Shown: positions 45,961 through 55,049, numbered from the stretch's first letter. The stretch is DNA of 64,000 bases from Litchfieldia alkalitelluris (GCF_002019645.1 NZ_KV917374.1:957452-1021451); one strand, 5' to 3'. Numbers and translations: made by a program. Notes: generated from the sequence alone by a model not told the origin.

Positions 45961-46428
45961 ATGACTGTACACTCGATAAAAGAGCCTTCGTTTCAATTAC
46001 TGCTTAAGGAAGTAGTTGATTCAATAAATAGCGTCATCCCAGCTCAACCGATTATTAACCACACACCATCGATTGAATCGGCTATTCCCATTGACTTAGG
46101 AGTTTCAGTCCATTTTACTGGTGATATGAAGGGGTTACTTTTTTTAAAAGGAGAAAAAGATACCTTTTCATCGATCGCAGAAATGCTGTATGGAATGAGA
46201 CTAGATGGAGAAATGCTCACATCATTCACGGGTGAAGTAGGTAATATGATTGCAGGGACTCTTTCTACAAATTTAACTAAATTATCGTTAAAAACAGATA
46301 TCACATCACCTGAGCTTTTTCAAAGCGACATCTTTAATGTTGCTCATCATGAACAAGCATTAGGTGTGGAGCTAACATATGATGCACATGGTGTTCAGTT
46401 AGATGTTATATTAATGGTTGTGTATTAA
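45961..46428 (+). CDS. CheX/CheC-like chemotaxis phosphatase family protein
   Basis: The 155-residue protein has the CheX-type ExxN motif in SFTGEVGNMIAGTLSTNL (near 80-96), the acid/amide pair that dephosphorylates CheY-P in CheC/CheX/FliY. The rest has the alternating beta-alpha pattern of the family. The ATG at 45961 is chosen for GGGAGG/AAGGAGT just upstream; a longer frame from 45925 lacks a site. It follows the LuxR regulator by 69 bases and may belong to that module, linking it to flagellar rotation or another response regulator. A second ExxN motif is not evident. Confidence 0.78.
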   Translation: MTVHSIKEPSFQLLLKEVVDSINSVIPAQPIINHTPSIESAIPIDLGVSVHFTGDMKGLLFLKGEKDTFSSIAEMLYGMRLDGEMLTSFTGEVGNMIAGTLSTNLTKLSLKTDITSPELFQSDIFNVAHHEQALGVELTYDAHGVQLDVILMVVY

Positions 46429-46486
46429 GCCTCTCTACGAATAAAAGAGAGGTTTTTATATGTATTAAAATTTTAACGGAGTTATG

Positions 46487-46604
46487 GTGTCTAGCTCCAG
46501 CGCCTAGCCCCTCGAGAGCTTCAGACCCCTCCGACGGAAGCAAGCTTCCTAGTCAGGGTCCTCCATCTCTTTTCGGGTCTGATCAAGGCGCTTCCGCTTT
46601 TCAG
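46487..46604 (+). repeat. Intergenic repeat, family 2, copy B
   Basis: It begins GTGTCTAGCTCCAGCGCC and ends GGCGCTTCCGCTTTTC, like 11092-11222, with a different central part (GACCC/GGGTC stems). The ends pair (GGCGC/GCGCC-type) into one large stem-loop. Confidence 0.75.
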
Positions 46605-46770
46605 GTAGATTTTGTGAACAAAAGGGTGCAAATTTTTCATTCTTGTTTTAAAATGAAACTAACAAGTTGTGGATGATTTTATGTGTCTAAGACAAACTAG
46701 TCTTAAAACTAGAAAAAGTGACATAAAGTATATCGAAACAAACTTTAAAATAAGGATGGTTAACGCATAT

Positions 46771-47613
46771 ATGAAAACGGCAATTGTAACTGACAGTACA
46801 GCTTACATACCGAAACAAATACGAGAGCAATTACATATAAACATGATTCCACTTAGTGTTATTTTTGGGCAAGAAACATATGCGGAAGAAGTAGAAATCA
46901 CCGCAGAACAGTTTTATGAGGAAGTAAAAACAAAACCAAACCTACCAACCACTTCACAGCCACCCATTGGTGAGTTTGTTGAGCTATTTGAAAACTTAGC
47001 AAAAGATTATGATGCTGTCGTTTGTATTCATCTATCAAGTGGGATCAGTGGAACCTATCAAGGAGCAGTTGCAGCCGGAGAAATGGTAGAGGGAATCAAG
47101 GTGTATGCGTTTGATTCTGAAATCAGCGCAATCATTCAAGGGTTTTATGTGCTTGAAGCTGCTGAGATGGCCAATGATTATAAATCACCTGAAGAAATTA
47201 TGGACAGACTTCAAGAAATGAAAAAATCGATCCGTGCTTATATCATGGTGGATGATTTATCACATCTTCAACGAGGAGGACGTTTAAGCGGAGCTCAGGC
47301 GTTTGTGGGGAGCTTACTTCAAGTGAAACCAGTCTTACATTTCGTTGATAAGGTCATTGTTCCATTTGAAAAAATAAGAACTCGTAAAAAGGCACTAAAT
47401 CGAATTTTTGAATTGTTTGCTGAAGATGCCAACAAAGGTGTACCAATGGTCGCATCGATTATTCATGCGAATCGTCCCGAAGAAGCAGAGCAACTAGTAG
47501 CTGAAATGAGTGAAAAATATCCTCATGTTGAATTTATTATCAGCTATTTTGGTCCTGTAATTGGCACTCATCTTGGTGAAGGTGCAATGGGGATGGGTTG
47601 GTATATAAAATAA
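46771..47613 (+). CDS. degV: DegV family fatty-acid-binding protein
   Basis: The 280 residues have the DegV fold: TDSTAYIP at the N-terminus, TSQPPIGEF, HLSSGISGTYQGA (fatty-acid carboxylate/head-group site), DDLSHLQRGGRLSG and a C-terminal FGPVIGTHLGEGAMG. DegV/FakB proteins bind fatty acids for phosphorylation by FakA. The ATG at 46771 is preferred for family length; an ATG at 46756 with TAAGG close by is the alternative. The position between degU and comFA equals yviA of B. subtilis. Confidence 0.93.
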   Translation: MKTAIVTDSTAYIPKQIREQLHINMIPLSVIFGQETYAEEVEITAEQFYEEVKTKPNLPTTSQPPIGEFVELFENLAKDYDAVVCIHLSSGISGTYQGAVAAGEMVEGIKVYAFDSEISAIIQGFYVLEAAEMANDYKSPEEIMDRLQEMKKSIRAYIMVDDLSHLQRGGRLSGAQAFVGSLLQVKPVLHFVDKVIVPFEKIRTRKKALNRIFELFAEDANKGVPMVASIIHANRPEEAEQLVAEMSEKYPHVEFIISYFGPVIGTHLGEGAMGMGWYIK

Positions 47614-47675
47614 TGGTTTTACAGCGCTGCTTCGTTGCAGCGCTTTTCATATATCCTATTAAAAGGAGGATTTTC

Positions 47676-49178
47676 ATGCGATTCTGTCAAAAGAACTCGT
47701 TACTTATTCCAGAAATGCTTCTAACAGATTTATCAAGTCAACAGCTATACCCGATTAGTTATTTTCCGCAGCTTGAACACTCGACAATCTACAATCCTCA
47801 GTTTCCCTTTTCAAAAGACCTTCAAACCCATCTCCAAGGAAAGCAATTACTTCTCGATGAAATTCCCTATTCAATTGAAATGTTACAATCGCATTATGAA
47901 CAAGGATATATTAGCTACCGAGTGGGTGTTTCGTCTGGAAAGTCACTCACTTGTTATCGATGTGGCAATCATCAACTACAGTTGTTTGCAGCCTTCGATT
48001 GTGCGAGATGCAAGAGTAGGTGCTGGTATTGTCGGAAATGTATTATGATGGGGAGAGTTAGTCAGTGTACGCCATTAATATCATGGATTGGTCCAGAAAA
48101 GGAAATTCATCGTCCAGAACAAATTTTAAGCTGGAGTGGTCAATTATCTGAGGCTCAACGAGTAGCTTCTGATGAAGTCGTTACAGCCGTTAATTCACAG
48201 CAACAGATTTTAGTGTGGGCGGTATGTGGGGCGGGCAAAACGGAAGTGCTTTTTTCAGGAATTGAAACAGCCCTTGCTGCTGGTAAGCGGGTGTGTTTAG
48301 CCACACCTCGAACAGATGTCGTCATCGAGCTTGCTCCGAGAATTAAGGCCGCATTTCCAGGGATTGATGTGATTGCACTTTATGGAGGAAGTGAGGACCG
48401 ACACAAATATGCTCCGATTACGTTAGCCACAACACATCAGCTGCTCCGTTTTTATCGTGCTTTTGATGTGATCATCATCGATGAAGTAGATGCCTTTCCA
48501 TATTCCTCCGAACCGATGCTCGAATATGCGGTCGAGCAGGCGAAAAAGGAGATGTCCAGTACGATCTATTTATCAGCCACACCGAGTAAAGCATGGCAAA
48601 AGCAAGTACATCAAGGCAAACGACAGGCAATTAAAATCCCCGCACGCTACCACAAACACCCTTTACCGATTCCAACGTTGAAATGGTGTGGAAATTGGCA
48701 GAAGCTACTCCGGAAAAAGAAAATCCCTACAGTTGTTCTTCATTGGTTAAAATCCCACCTTGCTAGCAAGAAACAGGTTTTTCTATTTGTTCCTCATATT
48801 CAAGAAGCAGAGAAGTATGCAATGTTGTTAAAGCAACTAAATCAACGAATTGAAGCCGTGCATTCAGAGGATGTGCAACGAAAAGAAAAGGTTGCCGCTT
48901 TTAGGCGTGGTGAGATTCCTATATTGATTACAACAACCATTCTCGAACGGGGAGTGACCGTTCCTAATATTGATGTAGCAGTCCTCGGAGCAGAAGATGC
49001 CATTTTCACCGAAAGTGCGCTTGTCCAAATTAGTGGAAGAGTTGGAAGGAGTGCTGATTTTCCAACAGGAGAAATTCTCTTTTATCATTACGGCAAAACC
49101 GCTAGCATGATTGCTGCGAAAAAGCATATTGAACAGATGAACAAAGAAGGGCGAGCGCGAAATTTATTGAAAGGATGA
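47676..49178 (+). CDS. comFA: Competence ATP-dependent DNA translocase ComFA
   Basis: A DEAD-type helicase/translocase that helps pull single-stranded DNA through the ComEC channel. The 500 residues contain a four-Cys zinc motif (CYRCGNHQ... CARC ... CWYCRKC, about 88-120), Walker A AVCGAGKTE (near 184), Walker B IIDEVDAFPY (DEVD), motif III LSATPS, and C-terminal helicase motifs TTTILERGVTV and QISGRVGR. The ATG at 47676 has AAAAGGAGG upstream. comFB is absent: comFC begins nine bases after the stop. Confidence 0.95.
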   Translation: MRFCQKNSLLIPEMLLTDLSSQQLYPISYFPQLEHSTIYNPQFPFSKDLQTHLQGKQLLLDEIPYSIEMLQSHYEQGYISYRVGVSSGKSLTCYRCGNHQLQLFAAFDCARCKSRCWYCRKCIMMGRVSQCTPLISWIGPEKEIHRPEQILSWSGQLSEAQRVASDEVVTAVNSQQQILVWAVCGAGKTEVLFSGIETALAAGKRVCLATPRTDVVIELAPRIKAAFPGIDVIALYGGSEDRHKYAPITLATTHQLLRFYRAFDVIIIDEVDAFPYSSEPMLEYAVEQAKKEMSSTIYLSATPSKAWQKQVHQGKRQAIKIPARYHKHPLPIPTLKWCGNWQKLLRKKKIPTVVLHWLKSHLASKKQVFLFVPHIQEAEKYAMLLKQLNQRIEAVHSEDVQRKEKVAAFRRGEIPILITTTILERGVTVPNIDVAVLGAEDAIFTESALVQISGRVGRSADFPTGEILFYHYGKTASMIAAKKHIEQMNKEGRARNLLKG

Positions 49179-49187
49179 AAATAAGTT

Positions 49188-49892
49188 ATGGCTTATTGCA
49201 CCATTTGTTTTGAACAGTATACCCATGAGTCGTGGAGTTCTTTATTTTTTATTGGAGAGCAGAGTTCATTATGTCAGGAATGTCGAGCCTCACTCGAAAG
49301 AATTGAGGGAGACATCTGTAGGAAGTGTGGACGGCCATTATCAGCTGTGAAGCCAGAATATCTTGAAGGTGATACGTGCTTAGATTGTGTTCGTTGGCAA
49401 CAGGATCCAAGATGGTCACATACACTATCTTCAAACCGATCTGTTTACGTGTATAATGATTTTATTAAAAGTGTATTAGCCACCTACAAATTTCGCGGTG
49501 ACTATAAGCTTTGCGAAGCATTTCGCAAGGACCTCGTAAAAACCTACAAAGCCTTTTTCACCCCAACAGATATGATTGTTCCTATTCCCTTAAGTAACGA
49601 GCGTTTGTATGAACGAGGCTTTAACCAATCACTTGCGTTTGCTACATTTCTAGGAACACCTCAAGAGTTGTTGACCCGAAAACATCATGAAAAGCAATCG
49701 AAAAAATCCCGCACCAAACGGATGGAAGCTGAAAATCCATTTATGTTGCTTGAACCGATTGATTTATCAGGGAAATCTGTGGTCATTGTTGATGATATCT
49801 ATACAACCGGCTCGACGATCCGAAATGCAGCAGAGGTTATCCTTGCTGCGAGCGCTTCTTCCGTGTCCTCACTTACATTAGTCAGATCTTAA
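49188..49892 (+). CDS. comFC: Competence protein ComFC, phosphoribosyltransferase-like
   Basis: The 234 residues begin with a zinc-ribbon of four Cys pairs (CTICFEQ, CQECRAS, CRKCGRP, CLDC; 4-70) and end in a PRTase domain with PRPP loop VVIVDDIYTTGSTI (near 199-212) and IPLSNERLYERGFNQ. It works with ComFA in natural transformation; no phosphoribosyl transfer has been shown for the family to my knowledge. It is cotranscribed with comFA. A sigma-D promoter for the next operon starts ten bases after the stop. Confidence 0.94.
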   Translation: MAYCTICFEQYTHESWSSLFFIGEQSSLCQECRASLERIEGDICRKCGRPLSAVKPEYLEGDTCLDCVRWQQDPRWSHTLSSNRSVYVYNDFIKSVLATYKFRGDYKLCEAFRKDLVKTYKAFFTPTDMIVPIPLSNERLYERGFNQSLAFATFLGTPQELLTRKHHEKQSKKSRTKRMEAENPFMLLEPIDLSGKSVVIVDDIYTTGSTIRNAAEVILAASASSVSSLTLVRS

Positions 49893-49901
49893 AGATTTTG
49901 T

Positions 49902-49928
49902 TAAACTATATGAAAAAAAGACCGATAA
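49902..49928 (+). promoter_or_regulatory. Sigma-D promoter of the yvyF-flgM-flgN-flgK-flgL operon
   Basis: TAAA (49902-49905), a 15-bp spacer, then ACCGATAA (49921-49928) fits the flagellar sigma-D consensus (TAAA-N15-GCCGATAT). It lies 34 bases before yvyF. Confidence 0.8.
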
Positions 49929-49961
49929 TAAAAGTAAGAAGAATTACAGAGGAGAATAAGT

Positions 49962-50378
49962 ATGTCCGAATTAGCAAATTGTCCTAAATGTGGGACTTTA
50001 TTTTTGAAAAATACAATTCGTGAAGTGTGTGATGGTTGTTATAAAGAAGAAGAAAAGTCATTCACAACCGTATATGAATTTATTCGTAAAAGAGAAAACC
50101 GTACAGCAACAGTAAAAGAAGTTGTCGCTGGGACAGGTGTGAATGAAGATCTTATTTATCGCTTTATCCGCACAGGACGATTAAATTTAGCACATTTTCC
50201 TAATATCGGGTATCCTTGTCAGAAATGCGGAACATTCATTCGTGAAGGTAAGCTTTGTGGAGACTGTGCAGGTGGCTTAAGGAAGCAATTATCACAACAT
50301 GAGCGGGAAGAAGAAAAGCGAGCACAGCTAAAAAGAGAGTTAGAAAAAAAGGGAACAACCTATTATACAGGCCGATAA
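49962..50378 (+). CDS. yvyF: Flagellar operon protein YvyF
   Basis: The 138-residue protein has Cys pairs at both ends of its core (CPKCGTLF, CDGC; CQKCGTFI, CGDC), suggesting two zinc ribbons around a MerR-like helix-turn-helix segment (TVKEVVAGTGVNEDLIYRFIRTGRLN). The C-terminal tail is Glu/Lys/Arg rich. The family (TIGR03826) is found only at the head of the flgM operon in Bacillaceae; its role is unclear. AGAGGAG precedes the ATG, and a sigma-D promoter lies directly upstream. Confidence 0.92.
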   Translation: MSELANCPKCGTLFLKNTIREVCDGCYKEEEKSFTTVYEFIRKRENRTATVKEVVAGTGVNEDLIYRFIRTGRLNLAHFPNIGYPCQKCGTFIREGKLCGDCAGGLRKQLSQHEREEEKRAQLKRELEKKGTTYYTGR

Positions 50379-50406
50379 TTTAATAGATGTGGAACGGAGA
50401 GTGCTT

Positions 50407-50667
50407 ATGAAGATTAATCAAACAAATCTAACTGGAATTAATCCTTATAAAAAGCAAATGAATAAAATGGCTCCATTAGAAAAGAAAGCTCAACAAGATC
50501 GGTTAGAGATTTCTAATGAGGCAAAGCAGCTACAAGAAAAATCACCAATCACACAAGAACGTGAAGAAAAGGTTGAAGCATTGAAGCACCAGGTACAAAG
50601 TGGAACGTACACAGTGGACGCAAAGAAAGTTGCCAAAAGTGTTTTAGACTACTATAACCAATCATAA
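50407..50667 (+). CDS. flgM: Anti-sigma-D factor FlgM
   Basis: The 86 residues bind and silence sigma-D until the hook is complete. It has the typical disordered basic N-half (NPYKKQMNK) and C-terminal helices with DRLEISNEAKQLQ and VQSGTYTVDAKKVAKSVLDYY. The ATG at 50407 follows GAACGGAGAG and gives normal length; an ATG-like start further upstream (50389) would hide that site. It is placed before flgN as in B. subtilis. Confidence 0.94.
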   Translation: MKINQTNLTGINPYKKQMNKMAPLEKKAQQDRLEISNEAKQLQEKSPITQEREEKVEALKHQVQSGTYTVDAKKVAKSVLDYYNQS

Positions 50668-50691
50668 AACAAAAGATAAGGAGGGTTTGGA

Positions 50692-51183
50692 TTGTCAACA
50701 ACTATCATCATCGATCTATTAAGAAAGCTGTACACCTTACATTCTGCTTTAAATCAGCTTGCTTTGAAGAAAACTGACATACTAAAAAATGGCGACATTC
50801 CTGCCCTTGATGAGCATCTGAAGGAAGAACAAAAATATATTTTAGCCATCAGGCAGCTTGAAAATGAACGTGTAGAGCGAATGAAGCTAGAATTTCAACG
50901 TTTTGGAATTAACGGTGAGCAAACTTTATCATCATATATTGAATGTATAAATGAACCTGAAAAGTCAAAGTTGACGGAGCTGCAGCATCAGCTCGTTGAA
51001 GAGATGCTGAAATTAAAGCAACAAAACGAATTAAATCAACAGTTAACCTCTCAATCATTACAGTCAATTAATATGACGCTTGATATGATTTTACCGAGAG
51101 AAAAGGATGTCAACTACGGGAACCCAACTGGTACACAGGCTAACAAACAACAACGAAGATCAATGTTTGATTCGAAAGCATAA
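50692..51183 (+). CDS. flgN: FlgN-type export chaperone for FlgK/FlgL
   Basis: The 163-residue all-helical protein (YvyG/FlgN) chaperones the hook-filament junction proteins to the flagellar export gate. It has long heptad-like helices (LHSALNQLALKKTDILKNG..., KLTELQHQLVEEMLKLKQQ) and no catalytic motif. The start is TTG, set by AAGGAGGG seven bases upstream. It is immediately followed by flgK. Confidence 0.9.
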   Translation: MSTTIIIDLLRKLYTLHSALNQLALKKTDILKNGDIPALDEHLKEEQKYILAIRQLENERVERMKLEFQRFGINGEQTLSSYIECINEPEKSKLTELQHQLVEEMLKLKQQNELNQQLTSQSLQSINMTLDMILPREKDVNYGNPTGTQANKQQRRSMFDSKA

Positions 51184-51194
51184 GGAGGATAATC

Positions 51195-52745
51195 ATGTCT
51201 ACTTTTCATGGATTAGAAACAGCTCGACGTGGAATGGTCGCACAGCAAAATGCACTATATACAACAGGACATAATATTTCAAACGCAAACACAGAAGGAT
51301 ATACACGTCAGGCAGTAGACTTTAAAGCGACAGCTCCATTTCCTCCTTCTGGAATCAATCAAGACATCATCCCTGGTCATCTTGGCACTGGAGTTGAGGC
51401 TGGTGCGATTTATCGTGTGCGTGAAACCTTCCTTGATGTTCAGTATCGTGGAGAAAATAGTAAACTAGGATACTGGGATTCTCGTGCAGCTGGTCTTGGT
51501 AAAATGGAAGAAGTCATGAACGAACCATCTGAAAATGGCTTATCTAAAACGATGGATCGCTTTTGGCAGTCACTTCAAGATTTAGCAGTTAATCCCGAGG
51601 ATTCAGGGGCACGTTCAGTTGTGAAACAACGTGGAGAAGCGGTTGTTGAGACGTTTCATTATTTATCAAGGTCATTAACAACTGTTCAAGACGATATTGG
51701 ACATGAAATCAGTGTGAGTCTGAAATCTATTAATTCGATTTCAAGGCAAATTGCTGATTTAAATAAGCAAATCTCTGAAGTTGAGCCAAATGGTTATTTA
51801 CCGAATGATTTATATGATGCTCGTGACAAATTACTAGATCAGCTTTCTCAATTTGTAGATATTAAGGTAGAGAATGTGAAACCAACGGGAAATGCATCTG
51901 GAATTGCTGAAGGTATGGTAAATGTTTCGATTGTTGATAAAAATGGACAATCTGTTTCATTAATTACAGGGAAAACGTTTAATCATGTATCTGTTACACC
52001 AGGAAATGATATTGATGGTGATGGATTAGACGAGCTTCCAACAGGACCAATTGAAAAAATTAGAGTTGGCGGAGTTTCTCTAGCACTAAAGGATACAGGA
52101 ACGCTAAAAGGATTAATTGATACATATGGTTATGTTGACAATGGGCAAGTAAAAGGACTTTATCCTGAAATGCTAGATAGCTTGGACAAAATGGCGTACA
52201 CCTTTGCGACTCAATTTAATAACGTACACGAGGATGGATTCACACTACCTGCTGCAGGTGCTGAAAGTGTTGACGGCAAAGCATTCTTTGCTGGCTTAGA
52301 TAATTTACAAGATGTATATAAAGGTGCTGCTTCAAGTATCAAGCTATCTGCTGATATTGAGGCAAGTCTAAACAATATCGCTGCTTCCACAGTTGCTGGC
52401 CAAGCAGGAAATGGTGAAAATGCATTGAACTTAGCGAACGTGAAAAGCACGAACTTTGCCACAGTTCAAGGTAACTTCCCAATTAATGCTGGAACGGTTC
52501 AATCATTCTATGAAGCGTTGATTGGTAAAATGGGTGTCGATTCACAAGAAGCAACTCGTTTAAAAACCAACTCAAACGTACTTCGTGAATCGGTTGAAAC
52601 AAGACGTCAATCAGTAAGTGGCGTGTCACTTGATGAAGAAATGACCAATATGATTAAATTCCAACATGCATACAACGCATCAGCTCGTAACTTAACGATG
52701 GTGGATGAAATGCTTGATACGATTATCAATCGAATGGGTGTGTAG
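51195..52745 (+). CDS. flgK: Flagellar hook-associated protein 1
   Basis: Hook-filament junction protein of 516 residues. The N-terminal rod/hook signature TFHGLETARRGMVAQQNALYTTGHNISNANTEGYTRQ-type region (split here: TFHGLETARRG, NISNANTEGYTRQ) and the C-terminal helix with MIKFQHAYNASARNLTMVDEML are diagnostic. The middle is the FlgK-specific domain. AAGGAGG precedes the ATG. Secreted through the flagellar export system without a cleaved signal. Confidence 0.96.
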   Translation: MSTFHGLETARRGMVAQQNALYTTGHNISNANTEGYTRQAVDFKATAPFPPSGINQDIIPGHLGTGVEAGAIYRVRETFLDVQYRGENSKLGYWDSRAAGLGKMEEVMNEPSENGLSKTMDRFWQSLQDLAVNPEDSGARSVVKQRGEAVVETFHYLSRSLTTVQDDIGHEISVSLKSINSISRQIADLNKQISEVEPNGYLPNDLYDARDKLLDQLSQFVDIKVENVKPTGNASGIAEGMVNVSIVDKNGQSVSLITGKTFNHVSVTPGNDIDGDGLDELPTGPIEKIRVGGVSLALKDTGTLKGLIDTYGYVDNGQVKGLYPEMLDSLDKMAYTFATQFNNVHEDGFTLPAAGAESVDGKAFFAGLDNLQDVYKGAASSIKLSADIEASLNNIAASTVAGQAGNGENALNLANVKSTNFATVQGNFPINAGTVQSFYEALIGKMGVDSQEATRLKTNSNVLRESVETRRQSVSGVSLDEEMTNMIKFQHAYNASARNLTMVDEMLDTIINRMGV

Positions 52746-52763
52746 GAAGGTAGGGACTAAAAC

Positions 52764-53651
52764 ATGCGCGTAACACAATCAATGCTAACAGGTAACATGC
52801 TTAAAAACTTAAGCCAAAGCTATTCAAATATGGGCAAATACCAAGACCAACTATCAACTGGTAAAAAAATCAACAAGCCTTCTGATGACCCTGTTGTTGC
52901 GATTAAAGGAATGAGATATCGTACTGATCTAACGGAGATTGAGCAATATCAACGTAATCTATCAGAAGTCTATAACTGGATGGAATCGAGTGATTCAGCA
53001 CTTGATGATATGACAACAGCGTTGCAGCGGGTAAGAGAATTAACGGTGCAGGCGAGTAATGGAACGAATAGTGGTGATGATTTAAAGGCTATTTCAGCGG
53101 AAATCAACCAAATTAAAGAACATATCGGTAATATTGGCAACATGAAGGTTGGGAATAAATATTTATTCAATGGAACAAACACAACGGTTGCTCCGATTGA
53201 CTTAGATGCGAATCCTCCGCGAAAGTGGGCAGATAATAACTTCTCGGTGAATATTGATGTTTCTAAAGGTGTGAAGCTAAATACCAATGTTGATGGGGAA
53301 AAGCTGTTTAAAGGCACTGGCGAAAATGATATGTTTACAGATCTTGAGAATTTAGTTAATGCCCTTGAAAATGGTGGAGATGTTGCATGGTTTTTAGATT
53401 CAATGGATGCACATGCTTCTAATGTGACTACTTTACGAGCAGATTTAGGTGCAAGGTATAATCGTGCGGAATTAATCGAAGACCGATTAAATACTCAGGT
53501 TGTTATTTCTACTAGGATTATTTCAGACAATGAAGATGCGGAGCTTGAGAAGGTGATTATGGATTTAACTACTCAGGAAAGTGTGCATCGTGCAGCATTA
53601 GGGGTTGGGTCGAGAATTATTCAGCCTACGTTAATGGACTTTTTAAGATAA
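52764..53651 (+). CDS. flgL: Flagellar hook-associated protein 3
   Basis: The 295-residue second junction protein is flagellin-like at both ends: MRVTQSMLTGNMLKNL and QDQLSTGKKINKPSDDPVVA at the N-terminus, and a helical C-terminus ending SRIIQPTLMDFLR. It begins 18 bases after flgK and is followed by a nested hairpin terminator, so it closes the operon that starts at yvyF. Confidence 0.96.
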   Translation: MRVTQSMLTGNMLKNLSQSYSNMGKYQDQLSTGKKINKPSDDPVVAIKGMRYRTDLTEIEQYQRNLSEVYNWMESSDSALDDMTTALQRVRELTVQASNGTNSGDDLKAISAEINQIKEHIGNIGNMKVGNKYLFNGTNTTVAPIDLDANPPRKWADNNFSVNIDVSKGVKLNTNVDGEKLFKGTGENDMFTDLENLVNALENGGDVAWFLDSMDAHASNVTTLRADLGARYNRAELIEDRLNTQVVISTRIISDNEDAELEKVIMDLTTQESVHRAALGVGSRIIQPTLMDFLR

Positions 53652-53723
53652 AAGGCTATCAATTATGAGTAACGGATTCCGTTTCCAGTTAACGGAACCG
53701 TTACGAAGATGATAGCTTTTTTT
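53651..53723 (+). terminator. Nested hairpin terminator after flgL
   Basis: An outer stem GCTATCA/TGATAGC encloses an inner one (AACGGATTCCG/CGGAACCGTT). A run of seven T follows. Confidence 0.8.
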
Positions 53724-53742
53724 ACTAGGAGGTGTTGGGAAT

Positions 53743-54333
53743 TTGAATTTTCCACAAATACGATTAGAATCTCAATATGCAAAATTAGAGTTAAGAACAA
53801 CACCTTCACAACTATCAATGGAGCAAGAAAATGCCCAAGTGTTGATTGAGCAACCAAAGGCAGATTTAAAGATTGAAACAACGCCCTCGAAGTTAACGAT
53901 TGATCAAACTGAAGCATGGGCAGATATGGACCTTAAGTCAATGTTTCGTAGAACAAGAGATGAAACCGATAAAGCCCGAAATGATGTACTAGAGGGAATT
54001 GCCCGAAGAGCTCAAGAGGGCATGGATTTGATGAAAATCGAACAAGGTGGAAATCCAATTCCTCAGCATGCCAAAGTAAACAGTCAAAATCCGTGGAAAG
54101 AATTTAACATTGGATGGATTCCATCACATTTTAGTGTAAAAACGAGTTATGAACCTAGTAAAGTGAATATTGATTGGCAAGTGAATCAACCAAGGTTTGA
54201 TGTGAAAGAAAATAGTTTGAATATAGATTACACACCAGCGAAGGTTGAGGTTAACTTAGCTCAGCATCAGTCCTTAAAGGTAGATTTTGCTAATTTGAGG
54301 TATGTTGGGATAAACTATGAACAAGAAATTTAG
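53743..54333 (+). CDS. yviE: DUF6470 family protein YviE
   Basis: The 196-residue protein contains repeated short beta motifs (PQIRLESQYAKLELRT, QLSMEQENAQV, KLTIDQTEAWADMDLKS, FDVKENSLNIDYTPAKVEVNL). It lies between flgL and fliW, exactly where yviE is in B. subtilis. Role unknown, presumably flagellar. The start is TTG after AGGAGGTG. fliW follows 16 bases on. Confidence 0.9.
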   Translation: MNFPQIRLESQYAKLELRTTPSQLSMEQENAQVLIEQPKADLKIETTPSKLTIDQTEAWADMDLKSMFRRTRDETDKARNDVLEGIARRAQEGMDLMKIEQGGNPIPQHAKVNSQNPWKEFNIGWIPSHFSVKTSYEPSKVNIDWQVNQPRFDVKENSLNIDYTPAKVEVNLAQHQSLKVDFANLRYVGINYEQEI

Positions 54334-54349
54334 ATAGGTTGTGGTTTTA

Positions 54350-54796
54350 ATGAAGATACAAACTAAATATCATGGTGAAGTTGAGATAGATGAGAAAGAT
54401 GTGTTTAGGTTTGAACATGGAATTCCTGGGTTTTTAGAAGAAAAGCAGTTTGTATTATTACCATTTACTGACGATAGCTTGTTTATGATTCTACAATCGT
54501 TGAATACTGAAGAACTAGGATTTGTGTTGACCAACCCGTTTAACTTTTTCAAAGACTATGATATTGAGTTACCTGAACATGTAGTAGAAGAGCTTGAAAT
54601 TGAGTCTGAAAATGATGTAGTAATTTATTCAATATTAACCGTTCAAGATCCATTTGAAAAAACAACATGTAATCTTCAAGCACCAGTTATTTTGAATGAA
54701 AAGCAAAGGCAAGGAAGACAAGTAATTTTGAGTAACACCTCTTATACAACAAAACACTACTTAGTTGAACAGAATGTTGTAGGGGGTTTGAAGTAA
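54350..54796 (+). CDS. fliW: Flagellar assembly factor FliW
   Basis: FliW binds newly made flagellin or, when free, CsrA. Free FliW removes CsrA from hag mRNA, so flagellin levels are held steady. The 148 residues include [32 protein letters not shown] and a C-terminal [17 protein letters not shown] typical of the family. The ATG at 54350 follows AGGTTGTGG. The stop overlaps the csrA start (TAATG). The leader of hag carries the matching CsrA sites. Confidence 0.95.
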   Translation: MKIQTKYHGEVEIDEKDVFRFEHGIPGFLEEKQFVLLPFTDDSLFMILQSLNTEELGFVLTNPFNFFKDYDIELPEHVVEELEIESENDVVIYSILTVQDPFEKTTCNLQAPVILNEKQRQGRQVILSNTSYTTKHYLVEQNVVGGLK

Positions 54797-55029
54797 TGTT
54801 GGTACTTACTCGGAAAGCAAATGAATCTATTCAAATTGGTGATCATATAGAAATTACTGTTTTATCAGTCAGTGGTGATCAAATCAAGCTTGGAATCAAT
54901 GCTCCTAAGAATGTCGAGATTCATCGGAAAGAAGTATATTTGTCGATTCAGAATGAAAATAGTCAAGCTACAAAAGGCTCGGTTGATTTGTTGAAGCAAT
55001 TGAATAGTTCATTGAATTTAAAGCCTTAA
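54796..55029 (+). CDS. csrA: Carbon storage regulator CsrA
   Basis: An RNA-binding dimer that represses hag translation. The 77 residues have [20 protein letters not shown] and [16 protein letters not shown] with the RNA-contact Arg/Glu residues at the expected places. It is coupled to fliW by a one-base TAATG overlap, with a GGGGG site upstream. It is followed by a terminator and then hag, whose leader contains two consensus CsrA sites. Confidence 0.96.
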   Translation: MLVLTRKANESIQIGDHIEITVLSVSGDQIKLGINAPKNVEIHRKEVYLSIQNENSQATKGSVDLLKQLNSSLNLKP

Positions 55030-55049
55030 CCACTAGTTTAGGCTTTTTC
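55021..55049 (+). terminator. Terminator of yviE-fliW-csrA
   Basis: AAGCCT/AGGCTT arms lie around a 13-base loop, followed by TTTTTCT. The left arm overlaps the end of csrA. Confidence 0.65.

Noticed and set aside
47598-47675. Upstream extension of comFA
   Set aside because: The ribosome binding site AAAAGGAGG and the family N-terminus both point to the ATG at 47676; the upstream part overlaps the degV end.
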